Positions 35,499 to 45,869 of a DNA stretch of 64,000 nt are shown one piece after another (positions within the stretch are counted from its first letter, which is position 1; every line of letters begins with the position of its first letter). Under the pieces are notes generated by a model. It saw only the letters and a program-made list of their open reading frames with translations. It did not search any database and was not told the DNA's origin. Source of the DNA: Parasponia andersonii (taxonomy: Eukaryota > Streptophyta > Magnoliopsida > Rosales > Cannabaceae); contig JXTB01000043.1 in NCBI GenBank assembly GCA_002914805.1, positions 539,842 through 603,841 on the forward strand, in the 5' to 3' direction. The translations under genes were made by a program, and so were the position numbers.

Positions 35499-38400
35499 AT
35501 GGCCCTGAACCAGAATCAGAGGCTCTGCCCCATCGCGGATTCGGAGTTGGACTCGTTGAGGAGGCAACTTTGCTTCCCTGGCTGAGTTTTCTTGCAAAGG
35601 GTTGAGGGTATAGCAGATTGGTACCTTCGCCCCTCTGCCCCCGAGGGCTCCATCGTCTTGGGGAGGAGGCACCTGGAATGGCTACGGTTTCCTCTTCCTC
35701 CCCTGATCCACCAGTTCTTCGCTCTGACAAGGATTCACTTGATGCAGCTGAACACTAACGGGGTCATGATCTTGATGGGGCTCTCTGCTCTGTCAGTCAT
35801 CCTCAACGTGCATATCGACCTGGAGGTGGTCTTTTATGCCTACAAGCTCACCCTCATCCCCAAGAAGAGCTCTTACCCCACTTTCTACTTCCAGCCACTC
35901 TCGGGACGCCATATCTTCTGGGGCTTGCCGAGGTCGAACAAGCAATTGGACTCCCACTCTAGGCTGTATACCGTTGGAGGGGCGTGGTACTCTCCCTGGT
36001 TGAATGGAGAGCGTTTCCAAATTCCTTCGTTTTTTCTACATAGTAAGTACTAGGTCTTGATTTTTGGGTCCGTGTACACCTCGTCCATTTTTACTCATGA
36101 TATTTTGCCTTGCGCAGCCTCTGCGGAGGAAAGCAGATTTGAGCCGCAACTATCGGTGGGGCAGCTCAAGGAGCTGGAGGGGATCGTCATCTTTGGGTCT
36201 TTTGGGGATTGCCGACACATCCAGGCCATCCTGAATTCCCAGGTGATGAATATGATGCCAAGGATGGTCTTATATCTCCTATTCCCACTGGACACGTGGT
36301 TCATCACCAAGCACCTGCGGAGCCAGCTTGACGCCTCGGCTCTGAACCGGTTCCGCCGGGATGAGCAGAGTCGCCTCGCCATGGTAGGTCGTCAGATCAC
36401 GGTCTCGAGCCAGCTGGAGGGTCTCAAGGATCTGGTGGCGCCGACCAGTCATGAGCTCGAGGAGGCGGTGAACTCGTGGCTGACGAGTGCGTCAGGCATC
36501 GTAGAGAGGAAGCCGCTACCCCCAAGAGGGTTAGGGTTGAGTTCATTTTCGCACCCTAGGGCTCCGTTGGTCAGGTCATAGTTGCGTTCTAACCACATTG
36601 CTTGTTCTTTACAGGTTCGGATGCAGGACCTTCAGCAGACCCTTCCCCAATCAAGGGGAGTGCTGTTGTGCACAAGGCTTGCTCCAAGGTCCCCACGGGT
36701 CAGCGTCTGGTGGTGTCCTCGGAGGACGAGGCCATGTGGTGTTGAATATGCTCCAGGTGATGAATATGCTCCAAGGTCCCCAGTCAAGGGGAGTGCTGTT
36801 GTGCACCCTAAGAATAGGCTCGGATGATGACCGGGAGGGCCTGTTTATGCTTGGGGGTGAAACACCCGTGGTCCCCTCTCCCGAAGCAAGCGGACCCCCG
36901 ACTCGGGAGATGCCAGCCATAAAGGTCATATACAGCAAATGGGCGCCTTTGAGCTTGCCTGGGGAGCCCGCTACTCTGACTTCTTCTACCCCTAACTCCG
37001 GTTCAAAGATGGGCGCGGGGTCCAACGCTGCCTGCTCTCGTGGGTAGATTGCCGAGCTCAGCGGAGGGGCCCCGAGGTTGAAGTCTCGGCTATCTTCCCC
37101 TCCCCCGGTCCCGATGAAGCGGGATCGCAAAGCCGACTCGTCCATGGGGATGGAAAGCCCAACGGGGAAGAGGGGCAGAACCACCCCCTCTTCCGACAAT
37201 GATGACAATAGAGCTACGCTGACCCTCATAAGGAGGAGAAGGTTTATAGGCGACGGCCCGTTAAGGGGCGTTTGTCAACACAAGACCGAAAAATCACATC
37301 CAAGCAGGTCTCTTAGGGGGGTGACAGTCGAAGCCACCGATGTAGCGGCAGTCGTCGTGGCCTCTTCCACTGAGGATGCGCCACCCTCTGCTGTCGCCGA
37401 AGGTGCACTTGGCGATGCCCTGCTTCCTACTGTCCCTACCTCTGCCACTTCGGGAGCGTTGAAAGAAGCTACCGGAATGCATCCAGAGGAGGGAGAAAGT
37501 GTCCTCGCAGTTGGTGGGGTGGAGTCGCGTTCCTCAGACGCGGATGATGCCTAGGGAGAGGGTCCAGCTGCTAGGGTCAATAGCGCGGTGGCTCATGCTC
37601 TGAACATCGAGAGGGCCAGGTGCGAGGAGCTGGTCACCAAGTTGGCCGAGGCAGAGGCCGACAGGCTGGCTCAAGCCGAGGCTGCCAGGCTGGCCCAAAC
37701 CGAGCTCAGGGTCAAAAAGCAAGAGCTACAGAGCATATGGGCGGAGATGAGGCTGGCTTTCATCGCTCACGACAGAGCGGTCGACAATGCTAAAGAGGCG
37801 AGGAAAGCCGAGGCAAAAGCTAAACTGGAGACCCATTCCCTGCAGCGCAGGCTCGATCGGTCTAAAAAGGTAAACCGACATTTTTACTTGGATCATAAAA
37901 AACTGATGGGAGCTCCTGCGGAGTTGTCTTGCAAGCACGGCGAAAACCTCTCCGATATTAACATTATTTTGGTCGACTTGTCGCAACGGCAAGCGGAACT
38001 GAGGTTGGCAGCACTGAGGGATAGGCTGGCAGATATGGAGAATCTAAAGATGAGGTACCAGAGACAGGTGGATGTCTTTTCTACGGAGAGCTATAGGTCT
38101 GGCTGAGAGAATAGGGAATTCGAGGGCCACGCGGAGGTGGTAACGCTAGACCAGTTCGATGAGCAGAAGGGAGTTGAGAGAGACCATTATTCTGTCAGGC
38201 ACTATATGCAGCAGTTGGGGTATGAGATCAACATCGTGTACCCCGCTGATGTGCTAAAGATGCTCAACGAAGAAAAAGACGGGCCCTCTATATCTGCCTC
38301 TATTGCCAAGGAGATTGTCCCCACTTCCGATCTGCCAGAACAAGCCGCAGATGTTTATGGCGGTCAGCCTGGTCTTGGTGCCTCAACTGGCGGAGAGTCT

Positions 38401-38508
38401 AGTATGGTCATTTTGTCTAGTAATGATTCTGACCCTAGTATGTTGCCCTCTGCCGAAGCTTGTCCAAGCGTTGAAGTTGGTAGTGCTCCCCTCTTTGGAG
38501 GTAACTAG
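35499..38508 (+). pseudogene. Antisense gene in Tat element: Transposase_28-like domain plus coiled coil
   Basis: Runs opposite to gag-pol. Exon 1 opens with ATG at 35499 and, past a TGA at 35583, encodes DWYLRPSAPEGSIVLGRR, HQFFALTRIHLMQLNTNGV, PTFYFQPLSGRHIFWGLP, the pattern of the plant 'putative gypsy type transposon' domain (PF04195). A GTAAGT donor at 36042 and a GCGCAG acceptor at 36116 define an intron; exon 2 (36117 on) gives FEPQLSVGQLKELEGI and DASALNRFRRDEQSRLA. A second intron probably ends at TTTACAG (36614). After a local direct repeat and frameshift near 36740, frame 1 carries a Ser/Pro-rich linker, then an Ala/Glu/Arg-rich coiled coil (LAEAEADRLAQAEAARLAQ and beyond, 37588-38106) and an acidic tail ending at 38508. 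Stops at 37045, 37552 and 38104 break it. Function is unknown; host or element origin is unresolved. Confidence 0.72.
36651..36806 (+). repeat. Direct repeat inside the antisense gene
   Basis: The 23-base word beginning TCAAGGGGAGTGCTGTTGTG is present at 36651-36673 and 36784-36806, 133 bases apart. A smaller GAATATGCTCCA pair lies between them. The duplication coincides with the change from frame 2 to frame 1 in the antisense gene, so it probably caused the frameshift. Confidence 0.75.
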
Positions 38509-38639
38509 GACCTCTCGCTCTTTGTGTATTTGTAAAGTACTATCTGTGTTATGTAAAGCTGACCCTTGTTGTAAACACCTGTTTAAAAACTAGAAACAGC
38601 TCATTTTTCTCACGTTTATTCCCTTCTCTTTTTTGTCGC

Positions 38640-39059
38640 TTGCATTCATGGTTAGGGTCGGATATTATATACGATGTCATTCCCTTGTCGGCAGTGCGGC
38701 CGACCTCTGGGTCTGGCTCAATCGTATATGATTTGGAGCTTTTAGTGAATTCCCTCCGTGCTATGATTGACAACATTAGCTATGGAGATCGGGATGTGAG
38801 TTCCGACTCGTCCGGCTTTGAGGATGTATAATTTCTGTTATGACTTGTCTTGGCAGAGTTTGACCTACGCGTGTGGCTGGACTTCTCTGACCCTAAGTGG
38901 GAACGTGCCAGGAACCAGTTCCAGGGGTTGGTCGACCATTGCTTGGATCCATCGCTGCAGAGGAAGGGGCCCGGGCTTGGCTCTTATCGGGAGCAAATAG
39001 GGCGTTACCACTTCGACGTATCCCTACGAGTCTGTCCAAGACCTGATACTTATAAATAG
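38640..39059 (+). other. Two short plus-strand open frames downstream of the antisense gene
   Basis: 38640-38831 (63 codons, with SGSGSIVYDLELLVNSLRAMIDN and an acidic DVSSDSSGFEDV end) and 38850-39059 (69 codons, with FDLRVWLDFSDPKWERARNQ and VDHCLDPSLQ) follow the antisense gene on the same strand. A TCTTGGCAG acceptor-like site sits at about 38847-38855 between them. Composition is protein-like but I recognise no family. They may be exons of a second antisense gene or of the first one, or element-specific sequence that is open by chance. Confidence 0.3.
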
Positions 39060-39126
39060 AGTTTCTAGATCCGCATCCCTGTCGACTACACATTTTGTAT
39101 TTTTGGCAATAATAGACAGAATTTGG

Positions 39127-39460
39127 CTTTAATTTCTGTTTTCATGCTTGGTCTTGTCTTGGCCTACTTCCAACGAGTAGGCCTTGGCTCTATTTACTTC
39201 TAGTCCATGCATAGCTAAGGCACTCTCTGAGGAGGGTCTACTTCCAATAGGTAGACCCTGGCCCTGCTTTTCTTTGGCTTTTCGCATAACTAAGATGCTC
39301 CTTAGGGAGGGTCTACTTCTAATGGGTAGACCCTGGCCCCGTTTTCTTTTAGCTTTCACATAGCTAAGGTGCTCCTTAAGGAGGGTCTACTTCTAACGGG
39401 TAAACCCTGGCCCCACTTTCCTTTGGCTTTCACATAGCTACAGTGCTCTCCAGGAGGGGT
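39127..39460. repeat. Tandem array A, about 75-bp period
   Basis: The block GGGTCTACTTC(C/T)AA...GGTAGACCCTGGCCC recurs with starts of CTACTTC at 39164, 39238, 39313 and 39388 (spacing 74, 75 and 75). Units become more alike to the right. It lies in the noncoding 3' part of the Tat element. Each unit contains a small inverted pair (GGGTCTAC / GTAGACCC). Confidence 0.9.
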
Positions 39461-39539
39461 CTTATTGCCTAACTCTTTTCCTGTCCTGCAAGTATTCCTT
39501 GAGGGCTGGCCGCAAGTTTTCGTCGTGCGGCCTATCGGC

Positions 39540-40150
39540 TTTCGTACATCCTTTCGGGTCGTCGGCGAGCGACTTGATCCCCGTAGTACAATTCTTGATG
39601 GGGCCGTCTGGCAAGTTTCGGTTGCGTAGCTCATTCCTTCTCGTATATTTTCTCGGGCCATCGGCAAACATTTTGTTGCACGATGTAATTCCCATAGTAC
39701 GATCGTTTTCGAGGTCTGCTGGCAAGTTTTTGAATATGCAGCTCATTCCTCTTCGTATGTTTTCTCGGGCCATCGGCAAGCATTTTATTGCACGATGTGA
39801 TTCCTATAGTACGATTATTTTCGAGGTCTACTGGCAAGTTTTTGATTACACAGCTCATTCCTCTTCATACGTTTTCTTGGGCCATCGGCAAACATTTTAT
39901 TGCACGATATGATTCCCATTGTACGATCGTTTTCGAGGTCTGCTGGTAAGTTTTTGATTGCGCAACACATTCCTCTTCATACGTTTTCTCGGGCCATCGG
40001 TAAACATTTTATTGTGCAATGTGATTCCTATAGTATGATCATTTTCAAGGTCTACTGGTAAGTTTTTGATTGCGCAGCTCATTCCTCTTCGTATGTTTTC
40101 TCGGGCCATCGGTAAGTATTTTATTGTGCAATGTGGTTCCCATAGTACGA
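39540..40150. repeat. Tandem array B, 112-bp period
   Basis: GGGCCATCGG starts at 39655, 39767, 39879, 39991 and 40103, exactly 112 bases apart each time, with a diverged copy at 39556 (99 bases earlier). Units share TACGAT(C/T)(G/A)TTTTC(G/A)AGGTCT and CTCATTCCTCTTC. The minus-strand open frames over this region with repeated peptides are simply the array read through. It lies between integrase and array A. Confidence 0.95.
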
Positions 40151-40314
40151 TCTTTATTTGCGTGAGTAGATTGTGGGGTCTGGCACTGGGGGCAGACCCT
40201 TGTTTATAGCAATCCAAAGGATCAGTTCGTGTAGCAAAAAACCTGACCTGTTTTGGAATTAAGCTATTCAATAATACAAGCATTTACATCTATCTCACAG
40301 CATTTATATACATC

Positions 40315-41541
40315 CTACACATGGTACTTTTTCAAGTGCTGGGCATTCCACATGTTTGGTAGGCTCTTCCCGGTCTTGAGTTCTTTCAGGACATATGCGC
40401 CATTGTTAAGTGCCTTGATCACTTCATAGGGCCTGACCCAGTTAGAGTCTAGCTTCGAAGAATTCCTTGTTCTGACCTTCAAGACCCAATCCCCGGTGTT
40501 AAATCGACAAGCACTAACCTTCTTTGCGTAGTAGGACCTGGCAAGCTGGTGGTACGAGGCAAGGCGAACTAGGGCCATGTCCCTTGTTTCTTCCAGGAGG
40601 TCTGTGTTGTGGCTTAGTTGCTGATCGTTTAGTGAGGTGTCTCTTACCACTTCGGAGCGAAGGGTCGGGAGGCCAATCTCAGTTGGGATCACAGCCTCCG
40701 ACCCGTAGACCATGGCGAATGGTGTTATTCCCGTTGATCTCCGCTCCATGGTTCAATGGGCCTACACAATGGCTGGTAGCTCTTCTAACTACCTGCCTTT
40801 AGCCTCCTGCAAGTTTTTTTTAATATTGCTGAATATGGCCTTGTTCATTGCCTCTGCCTGGCCGTTCCCCTGAGGGTAGTTTACGGATGAGAAGCTGAGC
40901 CTTATATTATATGACTCACACAGCTCCTTAAGTTTAGTGTTCTGGAACTGCGTGCCATGATCAGCGTGTATCTCCTTCGGTATTCCATTTCGGCATATTA
41001 TGTTTTTCCAAATGAAGTTAATTGTGTCTACCTTATTAACGATTGTGTAGGCTTCAGCCTCTACTCATTTAGTGAAATAATCGGTGGCCAACAAGACGTA
41101 CTTTTTTCTCCTTGGACTTCTGGGGAGCTCTCCGATGATGTCCAGGCCCCATTTAGCGAACGGCCAAGGAGTTATGTTCGAATAGAGTTCCTCCATTGGT
41201 TGGCGCTTCATGGGGGCGAACCTCTAGCATTTGTCATATTTCTTAACAAATTGGGCCACCTCGGTCATCATGTATAGCCAGAAGTATCTAGCCGTCAAGA
41301 CCTTGTGGGCGAGGCTACGTCCGCTAGAGTGGTTGCCACATGCTCGCTCGTGGATTTCCTCCATCAGCTTTTGCACCTCGACGGGACCTACACACCTCCG
41401 TATTGGTCCCACCATTGATCTCCTGTACAGTTGTCCCCCCACCATCGAATATTTGGCAGCCTTCAGTCTGATTGACCTCACTTCTTGGGGTCCGCGGGCA
41501 GGTTTCCCAATGCCAGGTATTGGGTGATGGGTTTCATCCAC
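40315..41541 (-). pseudogene. Integrase of the Tat element
   Basis: Minus strand, from the zinc-binding region (ACGNHSSGRSLAHKVL, then FVKKYDKC at 41541-41224) through the DDE core: KWGLDIIGELPRS near 41155, HADHGTQFQ near 40965, and NYPQGNGQAEAMNKAIF near 40870. All three catalytic acidic residues are visible. The C-terminal part (40749-40315) has GITPFAMVYGSEAVIPTE and LKKYHV and is open. At least two stops interrupt the core region (after the second zinc Cys and near 40790). It acts in cDNA integration and lacks a chromodomain, which fits Tat rather than a chromovirus. Confidence 0.88.
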
Positions 41542-42434
41542 CCCTCGTCTACAGAGTCAGTTGCAAACACATGGCGTGCGGGGGTCTCCAAAGGGTTTCT
41601 CGTATTTTTGCCCTTTAGCAGAATCTCGGCGTGTCTGGTCATCCCCCCGATTGACACGCTTTTAGCTAGCTCATCGGCCTTTTGGTTCATCTCCCTGAGT
41701 ATTTGTTCAATATTGAAACTGCTAAAGCGGGCTTTTGCCCATATTACCCTGGAGAAGTACCTGTGTAATCTTGGCTCTTTTACTTCGAAGTCTCCCCTGA
41801 CCTGACCCACGATCAGCTGCGAGTCAGTCTTTACTGCAATGCTCTCTACTCTGAAGTGCAGAGCCAACTCAAAGCCTTGCAGTAGTGCCTCGTACTCTGC
41901 TTCGTTGTTCGTTGCCTGGAAACCGAGCCTCAAAGCTTTTTCTACTCTGAGTCCTGCTGGGGTCTGCAGGACTATTCCGATACCTGACCCCGAGGTGTTC
42001 ATGGATCCGTTGGTGTAAAGAGTCCAGGCTGAAGGGATGTGAGGCAGAGACGTCTGAAGCGAGTCGGGCAGCTCGTCGAAGGATTGGATTTCTACCAGGA
42101 AGTCCGCTATGACTTGCCCTTTCTTCGCTACTCGAGGTCGATACTCGATGTCATATATCCCCAGTTCGATGACCCACTTGTTTAGTCGTCTCGATAGGTC
42201 CAGTTTGGCCAAGATTTGCCGGATGGGGAAATCCATATACACGGTAACCGAGTGTGCCTCGAAGTATTGCTTGAGTCTCTTCTTAGTGTTGACCAAAGCG
42301 AGGACCAGTTTCTCTGCCATACTATATCGTGTCTCGGCATCCAGAAGCATGCAGCTTATATAAAACACTGGCTTCTGCTTGCTGTCTTCCTCGACAAATA
42401 GTACGGTCCTAATCGCTACTTCGGACACTGCCAA
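41478..42434 (-). pseudogene. RNase H and second (archaeal-type) RNase H of the Tat element
   Basis: A 318-codon open stretch. First comes the normal Gypsy RNase H tail (KPVFYISCMLLDAETRYS, VYMDFPIRQILAK, DIEYRPRVAKKGQVIADFL). Then a second RNase H of the plant/archaeal type: AWTLYTNGSMNTSGSGIGI, TNNEAEYEALLQGFELAL and VKTDSQLIVGQVRGDF. The presence of this added domain defines the Tat lineage. In the second domain the first catalytic Asp of the usual DGS is Asn (TNGS), a G-to-A change that should abolish activity, while the Glu and second Asp persist. Confidence 0.9.
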
Positions 42435-42469
42435 ATAAGCGTATAGGCGCTCCCTCTGCCGGGGAAGCC

Positions 42470-43550
42470 AGGATAGGCGGATGACTTAAGTATAGCTTGA
42501 GCTCTGTCAGTGCCTTGTCCTGCTCCTCCCCCCAAACGACAGTGGATCTTCTCTTTATGCACTCGAAGAAAGGCTTACATCGGCTATCTTCTCAGTTAGG
42601 TGCTGGACCTCCCGAATGGTCAAGGGTCTTAGCACATATGTGATTGAGGACAACTAGGTCGGGTTGGCCTTAATGCCCCTTCTGCTCACGATGTGCTCCA
42701 GGAACTAGCCGGAAGACACCCCGAATGCACATTTCTTGGGGTTCAAACGTATCCGGTATTGCCTCAGAATCTGGAAACATTCATCTAGATATCCCAGATG
42801 GTCCGAAGCTTCTTTGCTCTTCACGATCATGTCGTCGATGTAGACTTCCATAGTCTTCCCTAGCAGCCCGGTGAACATTTTGTTCATGAGCCTCTGGTAG
42901 GTTGCCCCCGCATTCTTCAAACCAAAAGGCATGTGTCTATAACAATACAAACCTCACTCCATAATGAATGCCGTGTAGATCTGGTCTTCTTCATACAGAG
43001 GGATCTGGTTGTATCCAGAGTAGGCATCCATGAAGCTCATTCTGTCGAATCCAGCCATCGCATCGACCATTTGGTCGATCCTTGGCAGGGGGAAGTTGTC
43101 CTTCGGGCAGGCCTTGTTCGGGTTGGTGAATTCTATACAAGTACGGTCATCGCATTTTTTCTTCTTCACCACCACCGGGTTAGAGATCCAGCACGGGTAT
43201 ACGCATTCTATGATCAGGCCATTCTCTAGTAGCATCTCTACCTCCTTGTTGATCGCCATATTTTTTTCCAGCACGAACCTTTGGGGTCTCTGCCTGACCG
43301 GAGAAAAATTGGGGTTTATGTTCAACCGGTGGCAGGTGTGTGCAGGGTCTATCCTGGGCATGTCATCGTAGGACCACGCGAAGACGTCTTCGTTCTGCCT
43401 AAGGAACCCAAACAACTCGTTCTTTTCCTTTTCTGGCAGCAGGGCTCCGATTAAGACTACTTTTGCCGGTTTTGCTTCTTTCAAATGGACTACCACCAGC
43501 TCCTCAATCGTGGATTCTTGCCCGTCAGACTCCTCTTTGATCCGCTTCAT
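42470..43550 (-). pseudogene. Reverse transcriptase of the Tat element
   Basis: 43550-42954 contains RQRPQRFVLEKNMAINKEV, GLIIECVYPCWISNPVVVKK, CPKDNFPLPRIDQMVDAMAG and MDAYSGYNQIPL. 42950-42705 continues with [19 protein letters not shown] and [19 protein letters not shown], where YIDD is the catalytic box. A stop separates the two parts at the point where the family has an intact codon, and several stops follow between 42705 and 42434. Two changes at conserved sites are visible (TCIEFTNPN where family members usually have CVDFTDLN). Confidence 0.88.
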
Positions 43551-43579
43551 ATATGCTGGCAGGGGCAGTCATTTAATTG

Positions 43580-44110
43580 CTATCTGTCCCCCGTCGAGGT
43601 GCTCGTGCTCGCATTGGCTCCCCTCAGGGCAGTTGAAAAACATTTCCTCGCAGAGGCTTGGTCTCCCTTGGTATCTATCATATAAGTACCATCCATTGAT
43701 AGACACCTTAAGACATGGTGGAGGGCGGAGGTGACTCTATGCATGGCGTGGATCTATTCTCTTCCTATGATGACGTTGAAGGAGGACTGACAGTCGATAA
43801 CGACGAAGTTCACGTCCAAACACCTCTCCGCAGTGCAGACCTTCAGGGTCACGATGCCCAAGGGGCTGACCTTAGTACTGTTGAAGGCGAACAACGGCTA
43901 ACAGTTCGGCCTGAGTGTGTTTCGATTCAGGCCCATGCTCTCAAACGTGCTGAGGATCAAGACATCGACGCTACTCCCACCTTCGACCAAGACCCTTCCG
44001 ACCAACGCAAAGTCGATCTACAGCTTAATCACCAAAAGGCGTCGTGCAGGCACACCGTGGTCAAATCTTGCTGGGTGAAGGCGATGGGGGCGGCTGATGC
44101 ATAGCATTCT
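43580..44110 (-). pseudogene. Protease region of the Tat element
   Basis: On the minus strand I read GSSVDVLILSTFESMGLN near 43960, the Tat-type aspartic protease segment that usually begins DGGSS or DTGSS, and later CLDVNFVVIDCQSSFNVIIGR near 43790. One stop occurs at about 43900. The plus-strand open frame 43715-44104 is its complement. The catalytic Asp itself falls just upstream and could not be confirmed by eye. Confidence 0.6.
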
Positions 44111-44342
44111 CCCATCGTCAGGTGACTAACGGAATGACCCATCCCCTTCAGGTGCTTCACCTTTCTTCGGTCTTTTTTCGGCATTTTTCCTTCTCTTCCC
44201 GACCCTGGGTCGGCTCTAGTCTGCCTACGATAGTCCGTACTAACCTGAGAGCCTGCTCTTTTGACCCGAAGGCCTGGGTCTGCTTTCTTTTTTTGGGCCT
44301 AGCAGTGTCATCCTTCGACTGGCTTCCACCGGTGTTCACGTA

Positions 44343-45774
44343 CTACTTCAACTTATCGGCATGGATTGCCATCATAACCTGCGCATAAAGGCTATGGCAG
44401 TTGATGGTGTCATGCCCATAAACTTTGTGAAATTGGCAATACCTGTTCCTATTTTTCATGTGCTTAGGAACATCAGACTTAGGTGGGTCTTTGAAAATAT
44501 CTCTGTCCCTGTTCTGGAGGTAGATCACATCGATCAGCGTGTTGAGCTCGTATTTCGGCAGTAGGTCCCTCGACGTCTTCCTCCTCTTGCCGCCTTCTTG
44601 ACCGCCTTGGGTTGGGGCTCCCTGCTTCAGAGCTGGTCCTTGGGTCGGCGCAGGCCTCTTTATTCCTTGCAGAGTCGGGGTTTGCGCCGGTGCCGTTGTC
44701 ATCACAGTGGAGGATTTGGGCACTTTCTGGTAGCTTTCTAGCACCCTAAATACCCTTCTGACTTTTCCTGGATGTCTGCCATGTCGTATGGCAAATTAAA
44801 AAGCAGATGGTCCGATAGCATAGATCCCAACTACAGGCCCCTGATGAACGAGCTCATGGCTTGTGCTGAGTTGGCGTTGTACACTAAGGACGTCACCTCC
44901 AGGAACAAGTATTCTCTCGGAGACTCGTTCGTGGTTTGTTCTGACCGGTCGAGGTCTCGCATGGTTTTCTGCTGCCTCTGGGCACCCGTGTATTGCTTTA
45001 AGAAAAGTTTGCAGAAATCTTCAAACCTGTTATGGACTTCTCTGGGAGTTGTCTGAACCATAATAGGGCTGGCCCTGCCAAGGTAGTGGAGAAGACTTTG
45101 TAGGTCATAGCCTCGTCCTTGGTTTCCAAGGCCATCTTCTACTGAAAGTGGCATATATGATCGAGAGGGCCAGTTTTTCCCTCGAATAGTCTAAAGGTCA
45201 GAGTTGTGAAGTCTTTCGGCTTGGGCTCCAGCTGGATCCAGTTAGCGAAGGCCGTCCGGTTGATTCCTCGTATAGTTTTCTCTACCAGATCATCGGAGGT
45301 CTGGCTGTAATGGGCCCTGAGTCTCTTACTTAGTTCCGCTATCATTTCTTGTTTCCAGTTGGGAAGCACACCTTCCGGGCTTTCTTGGTGTCTTCTATCC
45401 ACCGCCGCTCCGGCCCGGAAAGGCCTTGTCTGGCTTTGTCGCTCCCCCTGCATCTGCGATCTGGATGGAGCAAGGACTTCCTTCGATGGTTGGCCCCCAG
45501 ACTCTTATTGGACCTCTTCGTTAAAGTCTTCCATTCGCCCGCTCTTGGCTTCGCTTACCAGCAGCCCTTCGAGGTGGGCGTTATCTCTGCGTACTTTTGC
45601 AACTTCATCTTTTAAACTCAGGACGGCCTCGTATGCCATTTCTGCCTTCCAGTTTACTTCTGTCAAGGTGCAAAGTATTTGGTCTAGCTTTTGCTCCAGA
45701 CCTGGTCGTGCTTCCCGGGATCTCTCTTCGGCGTCGGGATGTGTGCTCCTGGTTATCATTCTTGAAGGTGTCAT
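44343..45774 (-). pseudogene. gag of the Tat element
   Basis: An ATG at 45774 opens a frame with a coiled coil (LEQKLDQILCTLTEVNWK). A stop near 45505 is followed in the same frame by PNWKQEMIAELSKRLRAHYS and GKTGPLDHICHFQ (45453-45139). After a shift the gag core has REVHNRFEDFCKLFLKQYT, ESPREYLFLEVTSLVYNA and FIRGL (45154-44831). Another shift leads to a Gln/Pro-rich linker, a basic patch (GGKRRKTSRD) and a knuckle-like CQFHKVYGHDTINCHSL (44744-44343), the CxxH...GHxTxxC form usual for Tat gag. It would package element RNA. Confidence 0.85.
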
Positions 45775-45849
45775 CCGACGTTGTATGGCTTTTTGTTCGG
45801 GGAGAGCGTGATCGTGAGATTCCTACTCTTTCTCTTGCGCTCAACGGTT

Positions 45850-45867
45850 TCCCACAGACGGCGCCAA
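45850..45867 (-). other. Primer binding site of the Tat element
   Basis: Minus-strand TGGCGCCGTCTGTGGGAA begins two bases after the 5' LTR. This sequence is the common primer site of many plant Gypsy elements outside the chromoviruses. It fixes the element's orientation. Confidence 0.85.
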
Positions 45868-45869
45868 AC

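Noticed and set aside
36651-37229. 192-codon minus-strand open frame
   Set aside because: It is the complement of the antisense gene's Ser/Pro-rich linker, which carries the recognisable composition and in-register continuation on the plus strand.
39129-40283. Minus-strand open frames with repeated peptides (such as MPMARENIRRGMS) that look like a repeat protein
   Set aside because: They are the 75-bp and 112-bp tandem arrays read through; 112 is not a multiple of three, so the frame changes at every unit, which is why three frames show the same peptide.
41231-44104. Many plus-strand open frames of 60-130 codons
   Set aside because: They are shadows of the minus-strand pol region of the Tat element, whose catalytic motifs are clear on the other strand.
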